Source: Agarophyton chilense (taxonomy: Eukaryota > Rhodophyta > Florideophyceae > Gracilariales > Gracilariaceae). From it: 64,000 nt of DNA. Position 1 is the first letter of the stretch; each line of letters starts with the position of its first letter. The position numbers were made by a program, and so were the translations under genes. The stretch spans positions 615,045 through 679,044 of the forward strand of contig JARGXX010000021.1 in NCBI GenBank assembly GCA_030374765.1. Direction: 5' to 3'. Under the pieces are notes generated by a model. That model worked only from the letters and a program-made list of their open reading frames with translations, had not been told where the DNA came from and ran no database searches. Below, in pieces: positions 22,533 through 32,687 of the stretch.

Positions 22533-22949
22533 CTTGTAAGACGGAACTTGGAGAGATATTCGAAGTGTCGGTGGAGAAGGCGGGGGGTGATTGAACGAAG
22601 AGAGACTTGTTCTCTTGAAGGGGAATTCGGGGGCTGTAGTTGTGCACGGGCGTCTTGATTGAAGGGGTCGTGGGTTCGTTTGGTTCAAAGAGGGGGGCCG
22701 TTTAGGGGTTTGCACAATGGTGAGGTCTTGGGCTTAAGCGGGTGCGTCTATGTCAAAGCCGTTCTTAATCGTAACTCGATACCGCAGCGGGCGTCAAAAA
22801 CTAAAACAAGAAACACCACTGAAACAACGAAAAAGTTTCGAAAGGGGAACATTGCAAAGCGGAGAGGACTGCCGAAGAGCGATAGCCGACAGCTCAAATA
22901 CGGTCGGGGTCGGTTTACTTGAGATGCAGTTTGGGGGAGCAAAAGGGGG
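22533..22949. other. Region between the unknown gene and the tandem array
   Basis: This 417-bp stretch probably contains the promoter of the minus-strand gene pair. One isolated TTTAGGGG unit occurs near 22701. The sequence immediately before the first foldback element (GCAAAAGGGGG) matches the flank of the internal foldback copies, so the array edge lies a few bases before 22950. Confidence 0.5.
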
Positions 22950-23094
22950 ATTGCCTGCAGGCAATGAATTTCAACTGCGAATTACGGCTCATAATTTGCA
23001 CCCCGATTGTTGATTTGCATTATTATTTCGCACTTTCGGGGTGCAAATGATGAGCCGTAATTCGCAGTTGACCAAAAGTGCCCGCAGGCAATTT
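22950..23094. repeat. Foldback element HP1
   Basis: This is a 145-bp near-complete inverted repeat. The left arm begins ATTGCCTGCAGGCAAT, itself a 16-bp palindrome, and runs through TGCGAATTACGGCTCAT to TTTGCACCCCGA. The right arm is its complement, ending GCAGGCAATTT. The arms are about 57 bp and the loop is an AT-rich ~20 bp (TTGTTGATTTGCATTATTAT). It codes for nothing and resembles a MITE or foldback transposon. Here it marks the left edge of the array. Confidence 0.9.
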
Positions 23095-23174
23095 GCGACA
23101 CACAACGCCCCAAAAAAATGATAAAATTTTGTGTCTGTGCAGCGGTTTTTTTTGGAACGGATGGCGATTGCTGT

Positions 23175-23191
23175 GACGCGTGTCACGCGTC
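23175..23191. promoter_or_regulatory. Double ACGCGT motif upstream of ParB-like gene 1
   Basis: GACGCGTGTCACGCGTC is a 17-bp inverted repeat holding two ACGCGT cores 10 bp apart, about 340 bp upstream of the ATG. The core is identical to the MCB cell-cycle box known from yeasts; function here is inference. Copies 3-5 have C instead of G at the first position. Confidence 0.4.
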
Positions 23192-23529
23192 GTTGGGGTT
23201 CAGGTTGCCACTACGCAACCACTAGGAGCCCTTTTTAGTTTTTCGCGGAAAGGACGGAGTCGAAGTACACCCGTTTACACCTGTTTTCCCCGCCCTCACA
23301 TTCCGTCCCTTTCCCGAACTGCAGCCTCTGTGTTGTTTTGTAAACGGATCAAGCGGGCGCCGTCAAACTTCGCATCAAGTCCGCACTTCTACTTGAATCA
23401 TCTCTCCGCGGGCCTGAGTTTGGGATCTGCCGTATTTGGCTCTGTGTTCCGCCTTCATTCGCCCGTCTCATAGTTTTCTTGTCACGCTCTTCTGCGCGCA
23501 TCTCCCCGGTTCATATTGTTTGTATCGCA

Positions 23530-24801
23530 ATGCGATCGCGTGGAAAACATGAAAAGATGAAAGCAGCCGACGTCGTCTTTCTTTTGCCGAAAGGCGAAGG
23601 GGGAAACCGCCAGCGCATCGAAACGGCTGTGTTGATGCCTGGTAGGAAGGAGGGGGAATTGTCCAGGGATATGCATGGATCTAGCCTAAAGAGCTTTGAG
23701 GCGGAAGGTGAGGATTTGGTGAAAGTTCGCAGTGTTAAGGTCCTACCGGGGTTTGACAACATTAGGTACCCGTACCGACTTGGTGGTGTGGAAGAACCGC
23801 CTGCAACACTGGGTGGGGTGTTACCGAATTCATTTTATTCGTGGGACCTAGGTATGATGGAGGCGATGGAAACAACAGGGGAGGTGGTTGAGGTGGATTC
23901 AGATGAATCCGCTGATGCGGTCGGAAAGAGGAGGAGAAAGTCCCCACCCCCGTCGAAGGGTACTCCTGACGTACAACGGCGTCCACCAACGACGCCCCGA
24001 ACGGGAAGTCGTAGGACGAGGTCCCAAAGCCGCCAAGGGCGCGCATCGCAGCGCTCGAATGCATCTGGTTCGACTGCAACGGTAGCTGGGGCAACTGTTG
24101 CCACCGTTTCTCCCGGTTCAATTCGACGCACTGGGCGACCTCGTCTGAGGTCTCAACCAACGCCCCGCAGGGGCACATCCGTTTCACGCGCAGTAACGCC
24201 ACGCCCTCGTACGCCACCGGGCGGAACGATTGAAGTGGGTACTTCGGTGGCCAAGGCAGTGGAGGTGGATGAGGACGTCATTTTCACGGGTATGAGGTCG
24301 GGCCCGTCGAACACCCGGTCATTGTCCCAAGCCGTGGAGCCTACGAAACAGGTTGTTGCGATCCCCACCGATAGCAAGATTGAGCTGAACCACTACAGGC
24401 AGGTGAATGCTACGATGGATATCGGCAGAATTCGCTACGGGGAGCATCAAGTGCGGGCATTGAATGGGCAGCACAGGGAGAATTTGAAGGTTATGATGGA
24501 GCAGCAAGGTGTTTTAGGAGCGGTTGGGCGGGTGAGCGTTGCGATCGTGCTCGGCGGCAGATCACTGGATGAGGCTCTTCAAGGCAATTCAACTACCTGT
24601 GAGTGTCTGTTGGTGGATGGGCTTCTTCGTTTGGTGGTGTACCAAGACCTGAGGAACACGTCCGAGAGGTGGAAAAGCATGACCCAGGTGCTGGACGTCG
24701 TTCTGTGGTTGCGACCGGACGGGAAGGACCTCACAAGGAAGGAGCGGTTGAGCATCGGTTGTAAGCTGAACATCATGGCAAGCAACATGTTGGCGATGTA
24801 G
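23530..24801 (+). CDS. ParB/sulfiredoxin-like domain protein, array copy 1 (first ORF)
   Basis: The start is the ATG at 23530 (the frame is open upstream from a TTG at 23479); 423 codons to TAG. Order along the protein: an N-terminal globular part (about 10-115); an acidic spot (VVEVDSDESAD); a long basic Pro/Ser/Arg-rich linker with an AT-hook-like core (TGRPRLR, about 201-207); and a C-terminal domain (about 295-375). The C-terminal domain reads MDIGRIRYGEHQVR ... ENLKVMMEQQGVLGAV ... CLLVDGLLRLVVYQDL, the pattern of ParB/sulfiredoxin-like domains (helix, GVL turn, then (V/I)DGxHR). This copy has Leu where copies 3-6 have His in GLHRL (24625-24627). The AT-hook suggests AT-rich DNA binding. 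The ParB-like call is from pattern only. Confidence 0.6.
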   Translation: MRSRGKHEKMKAADVVFLLPKGEGGNRQRIETAVLMPGRKEGELSRDMHGSSLKSFEAEGEDLVKVRSVKVLPGFDNIRYPYRLGGVEEPPATLGGVLPNSFYSWDLGMMEAMETTGEVVEVDSDESADAVGKRRRKSPPPSKGTPDVQRRPPTTPRTGSRRTRSQSRQGRASQRSNASGSTATVAGATVATVSPGSIRRTGRPRLRSQPTPRRGTSVSRAVTPRPRTPPGGTIEVGTSVAKAVEVDEDVIFTGMRSGPSNTRSLSQAVEPTKQVVAIPTDSKIELNHYRQVNATMDIGRIRYGEHQVRALNGQHRENLKVMMEQQGVLGAVGRVSVAIVLGGRSLDEALQGNSTTCECLLVDGLLRLVVYQDLRNTSERWKSMTQVLDVVLWLRPDGKDLTRKERLSIGCKLNIMASNMLAM

Positions 24802-26397
24802 TTTGCGGACCGCGTGCGCACCACCGTGTCGTTCATAATGGCGTCAGTGTTGGATGACAAGGTGAAGGTCAAGTCACTGACGTCATATGCGGTGGCAGTA
24901 GCGATGCAAGAGTTTATTCTACTCGGCACATTGGAAACGACGCAACTTCGGCGCTACGCCGACATTGCCCTTGCCCTTGTAAGGAGCCCGGAGTTGCTGA
25001 GCAACTTTGAGAAGGTGTGCAAAGAGGCGCCGAAGCTGGGTCTGTCGCATTTGTCGGACGACCGGTTGTACACACTCGATGAAGGCGGTTTTTTGTTTTG
25101 CGTGGAGTGTGTGAAGGCTTTACTGGGTACCCGCGGGGGTTTCGAAGGGGTGAGAAGGGGCCGGTTCGAGGATATGCGGTATTACTTTTTCAAGTTTGCG
25201 CTGCAGGTGTACTTCTTTTGCCGACAAGTTGGCAGAGAAGAAGGACGTGACGGTTGCCGCCGTGCTCGACACCCAAATGAGCATTGGCGGAGTGGAAACG
25301 TCCACCGTGCGGAACTTCCTCGTGATGATTGTGTCGAAGATGGAGAACTCCGGGAGCGACCGGCAGTGGGAAAGGAAGCTGGAGCGCAAAATGAAGGAAG
25401 TGACGGAAAGGATGGAGGGGTTGTTTGAAGTAGGGAATGAGGAGAGGAGTAGGGACAGGGTCTCCAGCGAGCCTTCGGGGCAGCATCAAAGTCGGAGCGC
25501 TCCGGGAGGGGCGAAGGTGAGGACTGTGGCGCCGTCGCCGGATGTGGCTGTGTTGGACTTGGACGACGACATAAACTACAACGAGTCGCGTCCAAGGGTG
25601 AGCACGCGTAAGGGGAAAGGAAAAAGATCTGTTCCAAGGGTGGAAGAGGTGCCGGTTGGGCGTGCAAGGGGTGTGAAGCGAAAAGCTCCTGACACGAGAC
25701 TGCCTCCACCCAGTCGCCGGTCGAAGAGAACCCAACTGGCACAGGAAAGGGAGTTGTTGCAGCGGATGAAGCAGTTGCGGAGAGATACTCTGTTTGAACT
25801 GTTGGGGAACCTGGGAATCCGCGCCGAGAACTTCTCAGACGGCGAGCGTAATGAGGCATTCGTGACGGACGATGCAGTGGGTGACGGAGTGCAGCAGGGT
25901 GGGGGGGGGGGTCGAAGAGAGATGCTGACATTGAGCGCCCATTTGACGACTCTAACCCTCCCGATGGACCGCCGCAATGGATGAGGCTGCCAGAAACTTA
26001 CAAAGGGGCTTCATCGCCGGCATGGTGTAATTGGGCAAATGTGCCGCCGAGCATGTTGCCAAAGGATGTTAACGTGATTGAACACGTGCATCCATGGCTG
26101 GACACCATCCATATGGCGTCAAAGCACCGAGGTGAATGCCTGACGGCGGAAGAGCTGAAGCTGGTCCACCATCTGGTGTTTTGGCACGCCGCGAAGGAGA
26201 AGCATGCGGCGCTGGAATCTACCAAGGTTCCGGTGTTTGGACAAGTGCTACCGACGAGCGGCAATCCGAAAAGTGAAGAGGAGCGCCTGTGGATGGCAGC
26301 GATGGAGCGGGATGAGTTGGCGTTGGAGTTCTTCGGTGAAAAGCGTAGGGAGCTGCAACACCAAGCTACTAATACTATTGGTAATCAGCATAAGTAA
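24802..26397 (+). pseudogene. Downstream part of ParB-like gene, copy 1 (frames B, C, D)
   Basis: The frame of the first ORF continues after the TAG without any missing residue (FADRVRTTVSFIMASVLDD..., to about 25206). Protein-like sequence then moves to the +1 frame near 25207-25228 (LAEKKDVTVAAVL..., containing a basic stretch KRKAP...SRRSKRTQ and a helical ELLQRMKQLRRD). At the poly-G tract (25901-25911, 11 G) the frame is lost again. The last part (25981-26397), ending with TAA, is in a third frame. No domain is recognised. The same arrangement is found in every copy, so the interruptions predate amplification or are bridged by splicing or recoding. Confidence 0.55.
25901..25911 (+). repeat. 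Poly-G tract, copy 1 (11 G)
   Basis: Homopolymer encoding glycine; its length decides whether frame C joins frame D. With 11 G the frames are not joined. Confidence 0.85.
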
Positions 26398-26963
26398 GAG
26401 GTAGTAACACACATAGTACTACATCAGTGGTTGTTTTTGTCATACGTAGAAGATTTTCTGAATACGGTATTCCAAGTAGATGTGGCGCTTGCAACGGCGC
26501 CACTGTATGCAGTATAAAACCGTACGATGAGTAAACGCGATTGCAACGGGGGGGATCGAGTCAAGGAGGCGGTTTTGTGTCGTGAGGAATATTGAGGTGT
26601 TACGAAATGGGGCCATTTGACGATTGCAGGCGTAAATGTGGTTTTCAAAAAGGTATCTTATATCGTAAGTTACCCGTACTTGTCCGTGATGATTGTATTA
26701 AACGGTAAAGACATCACAGCGTACACGCGTATTGAGGTGAATCGACGTACTGCAGCTCCGCGTAGAAGTAATGCAAGCACATGCGTGCATATGCAAAGCA
26801 ATGGCCACTGCAATACGCGGTGGCACCCTAGCGCGTGATGTTTACCATGTGCTGTGAAGGCTATGTGTTTTAGAATACTTGGTTGAAGGCGTAATATGGC
26901 GTGTGGGGGGTACAGGGGGGTGTTTTAGGATGTGGGCAGACGTAGTCAAAAAGGGCGATTGGG
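26398..26963. other. 3' flank of ParB-like gene 1
   Basis: 566 bp without a supportable gene, repeated in all units. It holds a TATA-box-like TATAAAA (26513-26519) followed 8 bp later by an ATG opening a 22-codon frame, and a GGCGC...GGCGCC short palindrome just before it. A small transcript could start here, but nothing shows that it does. Confidence 0.4.
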
Positions 26964-27108
26964 ATTGCCTGCAGGCAATAAATTTCAATTGCGAATTACG
27001 GCTCATAATTTGCACCCCGATTGTTGATTTGCATTATTATTTCGCACTTTCGGGGTGCAAATTATGAGCCGTAATTCGCAGTTGACCAAAAGTGCCCGCA
27101 GGCAATTT
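26964..27108. repeat. Foldback element HP2
   Basis: 145-bp copy of the foldback element, at the junction of gene segment 1 and spacer 1; the left arm has CAATTGCG for CAACTGCG. Confidence 0.9.
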
Positions 27109-27739
27109 CACTCAATGTGAGCAAACGCGTTTCCCTCCTACCAGGCGCCGTACCAAGGCCATAGCTGCTCTATATAGCCGATTCCCATGCCTGTGTCTCC
27201 CTCTAACGGCTTTATACCAACGTTAATAACGGTTATCGAACCGGTTGGGGCTGAACGCCTTTTCTAGCGGCGGCCAACCTTAGATTACCACAGGCGAATA
27301 CTGTCGAATGTGAATGTTGAACGAGCTCTCGTAAACGATGTCAACAGACATGTTTGTGGAAAGACATGTTTTGGTGCACTCCTGAGAATTAGTAGCATCT
27401 GTATAGAGAGGAGAGTGGTGAGAAGGTTTGGTTTTTTACAGTACTTGGTTGATATTAAATAGTTGAATGTATATTGGTTGTGACACGTGGCAGTGGAAAA
27501 GAAGCGTTGTGGGCGAGTGAAGAGACGCCGTGAAACATCATTAGGCTTTCGGTTTTGAAATGGCGCTTGAAATGGGTCTACAGAGGCGTATGCGAGATAT
27601 GAGGGGTGTGGTGAGAGTTTAGGAATGTGGCGCAAACGTAGGGAGAGTCGTGTGGGCGAAGGCGCAAAACGGGGTGTGGGGGGCCCAGGGGAGTGTTTTT
27701 GGATGTGGGCAGACGTAGTCAAAAAGCAGCAAAAGGGGG
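27109..27739. repeat. Spacer S1 (631 bp)
   Basis: Long-form spacer. The small ATG-started frame seen in some spacers (CCC ATG CCT GTG) is interrupted here by TAA within AACGTTAATAACGG. It ends with GTCAAAAAGCAGCAAAAGGGGG before the next foldback. No gene supported. Confidence 0.85.
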
Positions 27740-27884
27740 ATTGCCTGCAGGCAATAAATTTCAACTGCGAATTACGGCTTATAATTTGTACCCCGATTGT
27801 TGATTTGCATTATTATTTCGCACTTTCGGGGTGCAAATGATGAGCCGTAATTCGCAGTTGACCAAAAGTGCCCGCAGGCAATTT
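27740..27884. repeat. Foldback element HP3
   Basis: 145-bp copy of the foldback element before gene segment 2; the left arm reads GGCTTATAATTTGTACC, slightly diverged. Confidence 0.9.
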
Positions 27885-27965
27885 GCCACACAGAACCCCC
27901 CAAAAAAATGATAAAATTTTGTGTCTGTGCAGCGGTTTTTTTTTGGAACGGATGGCGGTTGCCGT

Positions 27966-27982
27966 GACGCGTGTCACGCGTC
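27966..27982. promoter_or_regulatory. Double ACGCGT motif upstream of ParB-like gene 2
   Basis: Identical to the motif of copy 1, at the same distance from the ATG. Confidence 0.4.
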
Positions 27983-28320
27983 GTTGGGGTTCAGGTTGCC
28001 ACTACGCAACCACTAGAAGCCCATTTTAGTTTTTCGCGGAAAGGAATGAGTCGAAGCACTCCCGTTTACATCCGTTTTCCGCGCCCTCACATTCCGTCCC
28101 TTTCCCGAACTGCAGCCTCTGTGTTGTTTTGTAAACGGATCAAGCGGGCGCCGTCAAACTTCGCATCAAGTCCGCACTTCTACTTGAATCGTCTCTCCGC
28201 GGGCCTGAGTTTGGGATCTGCCGTATTTGCCTCTGTGTTCCGCCTTCATTCGCCCGTCTCATAGTTTTCTTGTCACGCTCTTCTGCGCGCATCTCCCCGG
28301 TTCATATTGTTTGTATCGCC

Positions 28321-29592
28321 ATGCAATCGCGTGGAAAACATGAAAAGATGAAGGCAGCCGACGTCGTCTTTCTTTTGGCGAAAGGCGAAGGGGGAAACCG
28401 CCGGCGCATCGAAACGGCTGTGTTGATGCCTGGTAGGAAGGAGGGGGAATTGTCCAGGGATATGCATGGATCTAGCCTAAAGAGCTTTGAGGCGGAAGGT
28501 GAGGATTTGGTGAAAGTTCGCAGTGTTAAGGTCCTACCGGGGTTTGACAACATTAGGTACCCGTACCGATTTGGTGGTGTGGAAGAACCGCCTGCAACAC
28601 TGGGTGGGGTGTTACCGAATTCGTTTTATTCGTGGGACCTAGGTATGATGGAGGCGATGGAAACAACAGGGGAGGTGGTTGAGGTGGATTCAGATGAATC
28701 CGCTGATGCGGTCGGAAAGAGGAGGAGAAAGTCCCCACCCCCGTCGAAGGGTACTCCTGACGTACAACGGCGTCCACCAACGACGCCCCGAACGGGAAGT
28801 CGTAGGACGAGTTCCCAGAGCCGCCAAGGGCGCGCATCGCAGCGCTCGAATGCATCTGGTTCGACTGCAACGGTAGCTGGGGCAACTGTTGCCACCGTTT
28901 CTCCCGGTTCAATTCGACGCACTGGGCGACCTCGTCTGAGGTCTCAACCAACGCCCCGCAGGGGCACATCCATTTCACGCGCAGTAACGCCACGCCCTCG
29001 TACGCCACCGGGCGGAACGATTAAAGTGGGTACTTCGGTGGCCAAAGCAGTGGAGGTGGATGAGGACGTCATTTTCACGGGTATGAGGTCGGGCCCGTCG
29101 AACACTTGGTCATTGTCCCAAGCCGTGGAGCCTCCGAAACAGGTTGTTGCAATCCCCACCGACAGCAAGATTGAGCTGAACCACTACAGGCAGGTGAATG
29201 CTACGATGGATATCGGCAGAATTCGCTACGGGGAGCATCAAGTGCGGGCATTGAATGGGCAGCACAGGGAGAATTTGAAGGTTATGATGGAGCAGCAAGG
29301 TGTTTTAGGAGCGGTTGGGCCGGTGAGCATTGCGATCGTGCTCGGCGGCAGATCACTGGATGAGGCTCTTCAAGGCAATTCAACTACCTGTGAGTGTCTG
29401 TTGGTGGATGGGCTTCTTCGTTTGGTGGTGTACCAAGACCTGAGGAACACGTCCGAGAGGTGGAAAAGCATGACCCAGGTGCTGGACGTCGTTCTGTGGT
29501 TGCGACCGGACGGGAAGGACCTCACAAGGAAGGAGCGGTTGAGCATCGGTTGTAAGCTGAACATCATGGCAAGCAACATGTTGGCGATGTAG
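28321..29592 (+). CDS. ParB/sulfiredoxin-like domain protein, array copy 2 (first ORF)
   Basis: ATG at 28321, TAG at 29590-29592, same length as copy 1. Eleven amino-acid replacements against copy 1 were counted by eye (for example P-to-A in LLPKG, R-to-W in NTRSL, R-to-P in VGRVS), against about seven silent changes. It also has GLLRL in place of GLHRL. It is the most diverged first ORF in the array together with copy 1, and the unit that keeps the downstream poly-G in frame. Confidence 0.6.
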   Translation: MQSRGKHEKMKAADVVFLLAKGEGGNRRRIETAVLMPGRKEGELSRDMHGSSLKSFEAEGEDLVKVRSVKVLPGFDNIRYPYRFGGVEEPPATLGGVLPNSFYSWDLGMMEAMETTGEVVEVDSDESADAVGKRRRKSPPPSKGTPDVQRRPPTTPRTGSRRTSSQSRQGRASQRSNASGSTATVAGATVATVSPGSIRRTGRPRLRSQPTPRRGTSISRAVTPRPRTPPGGTIKVGTSVAKAVEVDEDVIFTGMRSGPSNTWSLSQAVEPPKQVVAIPTDSKIELNHYRQVNATMDIGRIRYGEHQVRALNGQHRENLKVMMEQQGVLGAVGPVSIAIVLGGRSLDEALQGNSTTCECLLVDGLLRLVVYQDLRNTSERWKSMTQVLDVVLWLRPDGKDLTRKERLSIGCKLNIMASNMLAM

Positions 29593-31198
29593 TTTGCGGA
29601 CCGCGTGCGCACCACCGTGTCGTTCATAATGGCGTCAGTGTTGGATGACAAGGTGAAGGTCAAGTCACTGACGTCATATGCGGTGGCAGTAGCGATGCAA
29701 GAGTTTATTCTACTCGGCACATTGGAAACGACGCAACTTCGGCGCTACGCCGACATTGCCCTTGCCTTTGTAAGGAGCCCGGAGTTGCTGAGCAACTTTG
29801 AGAAGGTGTGCAAAGAGGCGCCGAAGCTGGGTCTGTCGCATTTGTCGGACGACCGGTTGTACACACTCGATGAAGGCGGTTTTTTGTTTTGCGTGGAGTG
29901 TGTGAAGGCTTTACTGGGTACCCGCGGGGGTTTCGAAGGGGTGAGAAGGGGCCGGTTCGAGGATATGCGGTATTACTTTTTCAAGTTTGCGCTGCAGGTG
30001 TACTTCTTTTGCCGACAAGTTGGCAGAGAAGAAGGACGTTACGGTTGCCGCCGTGCTCGACACCCAAATGAGCATTGGCGGAGTGGAAACGTCCACCGGG
30101 CGGAACTTCCTCGTGATGATTGTGTCGAAGATGGAGAACTCCGGGAGCGACCGGCAGTGGGAAAGGAAGCTGGAGCGCAAAATGAAGGAAGTGACGGACA
30201 GGATGGAGGGGTTGTTTGAAGTAGGGAATGAGGAGAGGAGTAGGGACAGGGTCTCCAGCGAGCCTTCGGGGCAGCATCAAAGTCGGAGCGCTCCGGGACG
30301 GGCGGAGGTGAGGACTGTGGCGCCGTCGCCGGATGTGGCTGTGTTGGACTTGGACGACGACATGAACTACAACGAGTCGCGTCCAAGGGTGAGCACGCGT
30401 AAGGGGAAAGGAAAAAGATCTGTTCCAAGGGTGGAAGAGGTGCCGGTTGGGCGTGCAAGGGGTGTGAAGCGAAAAGCTCCTGACACGAGACTGCCTCCAC
30501 CCAGTCGCCGGTCGAAGAGAACCCAACTGGCACAGGAAAGGGAGTTGTTGCAGCGGATGAAGCAGTTGCGGAGAGATACTCTGTTTGAACTGTTGGGGAA
30601 CCTGGGAATCCGCGCCGAGAACTTCTCAGACGGCGAGCGTAATGAGGCATTCGTGACGGACGATGCAGTGGGTGACGGAGTGCAGCAGGGTGGGGGGGGG
30701 GGGGGGGGGGGGTCGAAGAGAGATGCTGACATTGAGCGCCCATTTGACGACTCTAACCCTCCCGATGGACCGCCGCAATGGATGAGGCTGCCAGAAACTT
30801 ACAAAGGGGCTTCATCGCCGGCATGGTGTAATTGGGCAAATGTGCCGCCGAGCATGTTGCCAAAGGATGTTAACGTGATTGAACACGTGCATCCATGGCT
30901 GGACACCATCCATATGGCGTCAAAGCACCGAGGTGAATGCCTGACGGCGGAAGAGCTGAAGCTGGTCCACCATCTGTTGTTTTGGCACGCCGCGAAGGAG
31001 AAGCATGCGGCGCTGGAATCTACCAAGGTTCCGGTGTTTGGACAAGTGCTACCGACGAGCGGCAATCCGAAAAGTGAAGAGGAGCGCCTGTGGATGGCAG
31101 CGATGGAGCGGGATGAGTTGGCGTTGGAGTTCTTCGGTGAAAAGCGCAGGGAGCTGCAACACCAAGCTACTAATACTATTGGTAATCAGCATAAGTAA
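29593..31198 (+). pseudogene. Downstream part of ParB-like gene, copy 2 (C and D joined)
   Basis: The part after the TAG is open to about 30000 in the original frame, then moves +1. This is the only copy in which the poly-G tract (21 G, a multiple of three) leaves C and D in one frame: 29987-31198 is open for 403 codons and ends in TNTIGNQHK. It therefore shows the intended C-terminal sequence: basic stretch, helical segment, polyglycine, then a segment with SSPAWCNWANVP and ERLWMAAMERDELALEFF. No start codon of its own is credible. Confidence 0.55.
30692..30712 (+). repeat. Poly-G tract, copy 2 (21 G)
   Basis: In-frame length (seven glycines); the only array copy with C and D joined. Confidence 0.85.
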
Positions 31199-31766
31199 GA
31201 GGTAGTAACACACATAGTACTACATCAGTGGTTGTTTTTGTCATACGTAGAAGATTTTCTGAATACGGTATTCCAAGTAGATGTGGCGCTTGCAACGGCG
31301 CCACTGTATGCAGTATAAAACCGTACGATGAGTAAACGCGATTGCAACGGGGGGATCGAGTCAAGGAGGCGGTTTTGTGTCGTGAGGAATATTGAGGTGT
31401 TACGAAATGGGGCCATTTGACGATTGCAGGCGTAAATGTGGTTTTCAAAAAGGTATCTTATATCGTAAGTTACCCGTACTTGTCCGTGATGATTGTATTA
31501 AACGGTAAAGTCATCACAGCGTACACGCGTATTGAGGTGAATCGACGTACTGCAGCTCCGCGTAGAAGTAATGCAAGCACATGCGTGCATATGAAAAGCA
31601 ATGGCCACTGCAATGCGCGGTGGCACCCTAGCGCGTGATGTTTACCATGTGCTGTGAAGGCTATGTGTTTTAGAATACTTGGTTGAAGGCGTAATATGGC
31701 GTGTGGGGGGTACAGGGGGGTGTTTTAGGATGTGGGCAGACGTAGTCAAAAAGCAGCAAAAGGGGG
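31199..31766. other. 3' flank of ParB-like gene 2
   Basis: Same content as after copy 1, with one fewer G (6 instead of 7) in the short TATA-downstream frame and otherwise minor changes. Its right end carries GCAGCAAAAGGGGG, as at the spacer ends, rather than GGCGATTGGG, a sign of recombination between segment ends. Confidence 0.4.
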
Positions 31767-31911
31767 ATTGCCTGCAGGCAATAAATTTCAACTGCGAATT
31801 ACGGCTTATAATTTGCACCCCGATTGTTGATTTGCATTATTATTTCGCACTTTCGGGGTGCAAATGATGAGCCGTAATTCGTAGTTGACCAAAAGTGCCC
31901 GCAGGCAATTT
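31767..31911. repeat. Foldback element HP4
   Basis: 145-bp foldback copy between gene segment 2 and spacer 2; the right arm has TTCGTAG for TTCGCAG. Confidence 0.9.
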
Positions 31912-32542
31912 CACTCAATGTGAGCAAACTCGTTTCCCTCCTACCAGGCGCCGTACCAAGGCCATAGCTGCTCTATATAGCCGATTCCCATGCCTGTGTC
32001 TCCCTCTAACGGCTTTATACCAACGTTAACAACGGTTATCGAACCGGTTGGGGCTGAACATCTTTTCGAGCGGCGGCCAACCTTAGATTACCACAGGCGA
32101 ATACTGTCAAATGTGAATGTTGAACGAGCTCTCGTAAACGATGTCGACAGACATGTTTGTGGAAAGACATGTTTTGGTGCACTCCTGAGAATTAGTAGCA
32201 TCTGTATAGAGAGGAGAGTGGTGAGAAAGTTTGGTTTTTTACAGTACTTGGTTGATATTAAATAGTTGAATGTATATTGGTTGTGACACGTGGCAGTGGA
32301 AAAGAAGCGTTGTGGGCGAGTGAAGAGACGCCGTGAAACATCATGAGGCTTTCGGTTTTGAAATGGTGCTTGAAATGGGTCTACAGAGGCGTATGCGAGA
32401 TATGAGGGGTGTGGTGAGAGTTTAGGAATGTGGCGCAAACGTAGGGAGAGTCGTGTGGGCGAAGGCGCAAAACGGGGTGTGGGGGGCCCAGGGGAGTGTT
32501 TTTGGATGTGGGCAGACGTAGTCAAAAAGCAGCAAAAGGGGG
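31912..32542. repeat. Spacer S2 (631 bp)
   Basis: Long form. The ATG-started frame 31990-32265 (91 codons) is open here. The product has no recognised domain, and the frame is closed in some other spacers, so it is unlikely to be a gene. Confidence 0.85.
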
Positions 32543-32687
32543 ATTGCCTGCAGGCAATAAATTTCAACTGCGAATTACGGCTTATAATTTGCACCCCGAT
32601 TGTTGATTTGCATTATTATTTCGCACTTTCGGGGTGCAAATGATGAGCCGTAATTCGTAGTTGACCAAAAGTGCCCGCAGGCAATTT
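32543..32687. repeat. Foldback element HP5
   Basis: 145-bp foldback copy between spacers 2 and 3. Confidence 0.9.

Noticed and set aside
23180..23473. 97-codon ORF upstream of each ParB-like gene
   Set aside because: No ATG at its start, no domain, and it lies where a 5' leader or promoter is expected; probably non-coding.
25182..25931. Minus-strand Pro/Ser-rich ORF of ~250 codons opposite the array gene (repeated in all units)
   Set aside because: Composition is that of the antisense of an Arg/Gly/Glu-rich coding strand. The frame length varies with the poly-G tract, and no domain is seen.
32088..32594. 168-codon minus-strand ORF through spacer and foldback
   Set aside because: Runs across the foldback arm, is shortened to about 105 codons by stops in other spacers, and has low-complexity composition.
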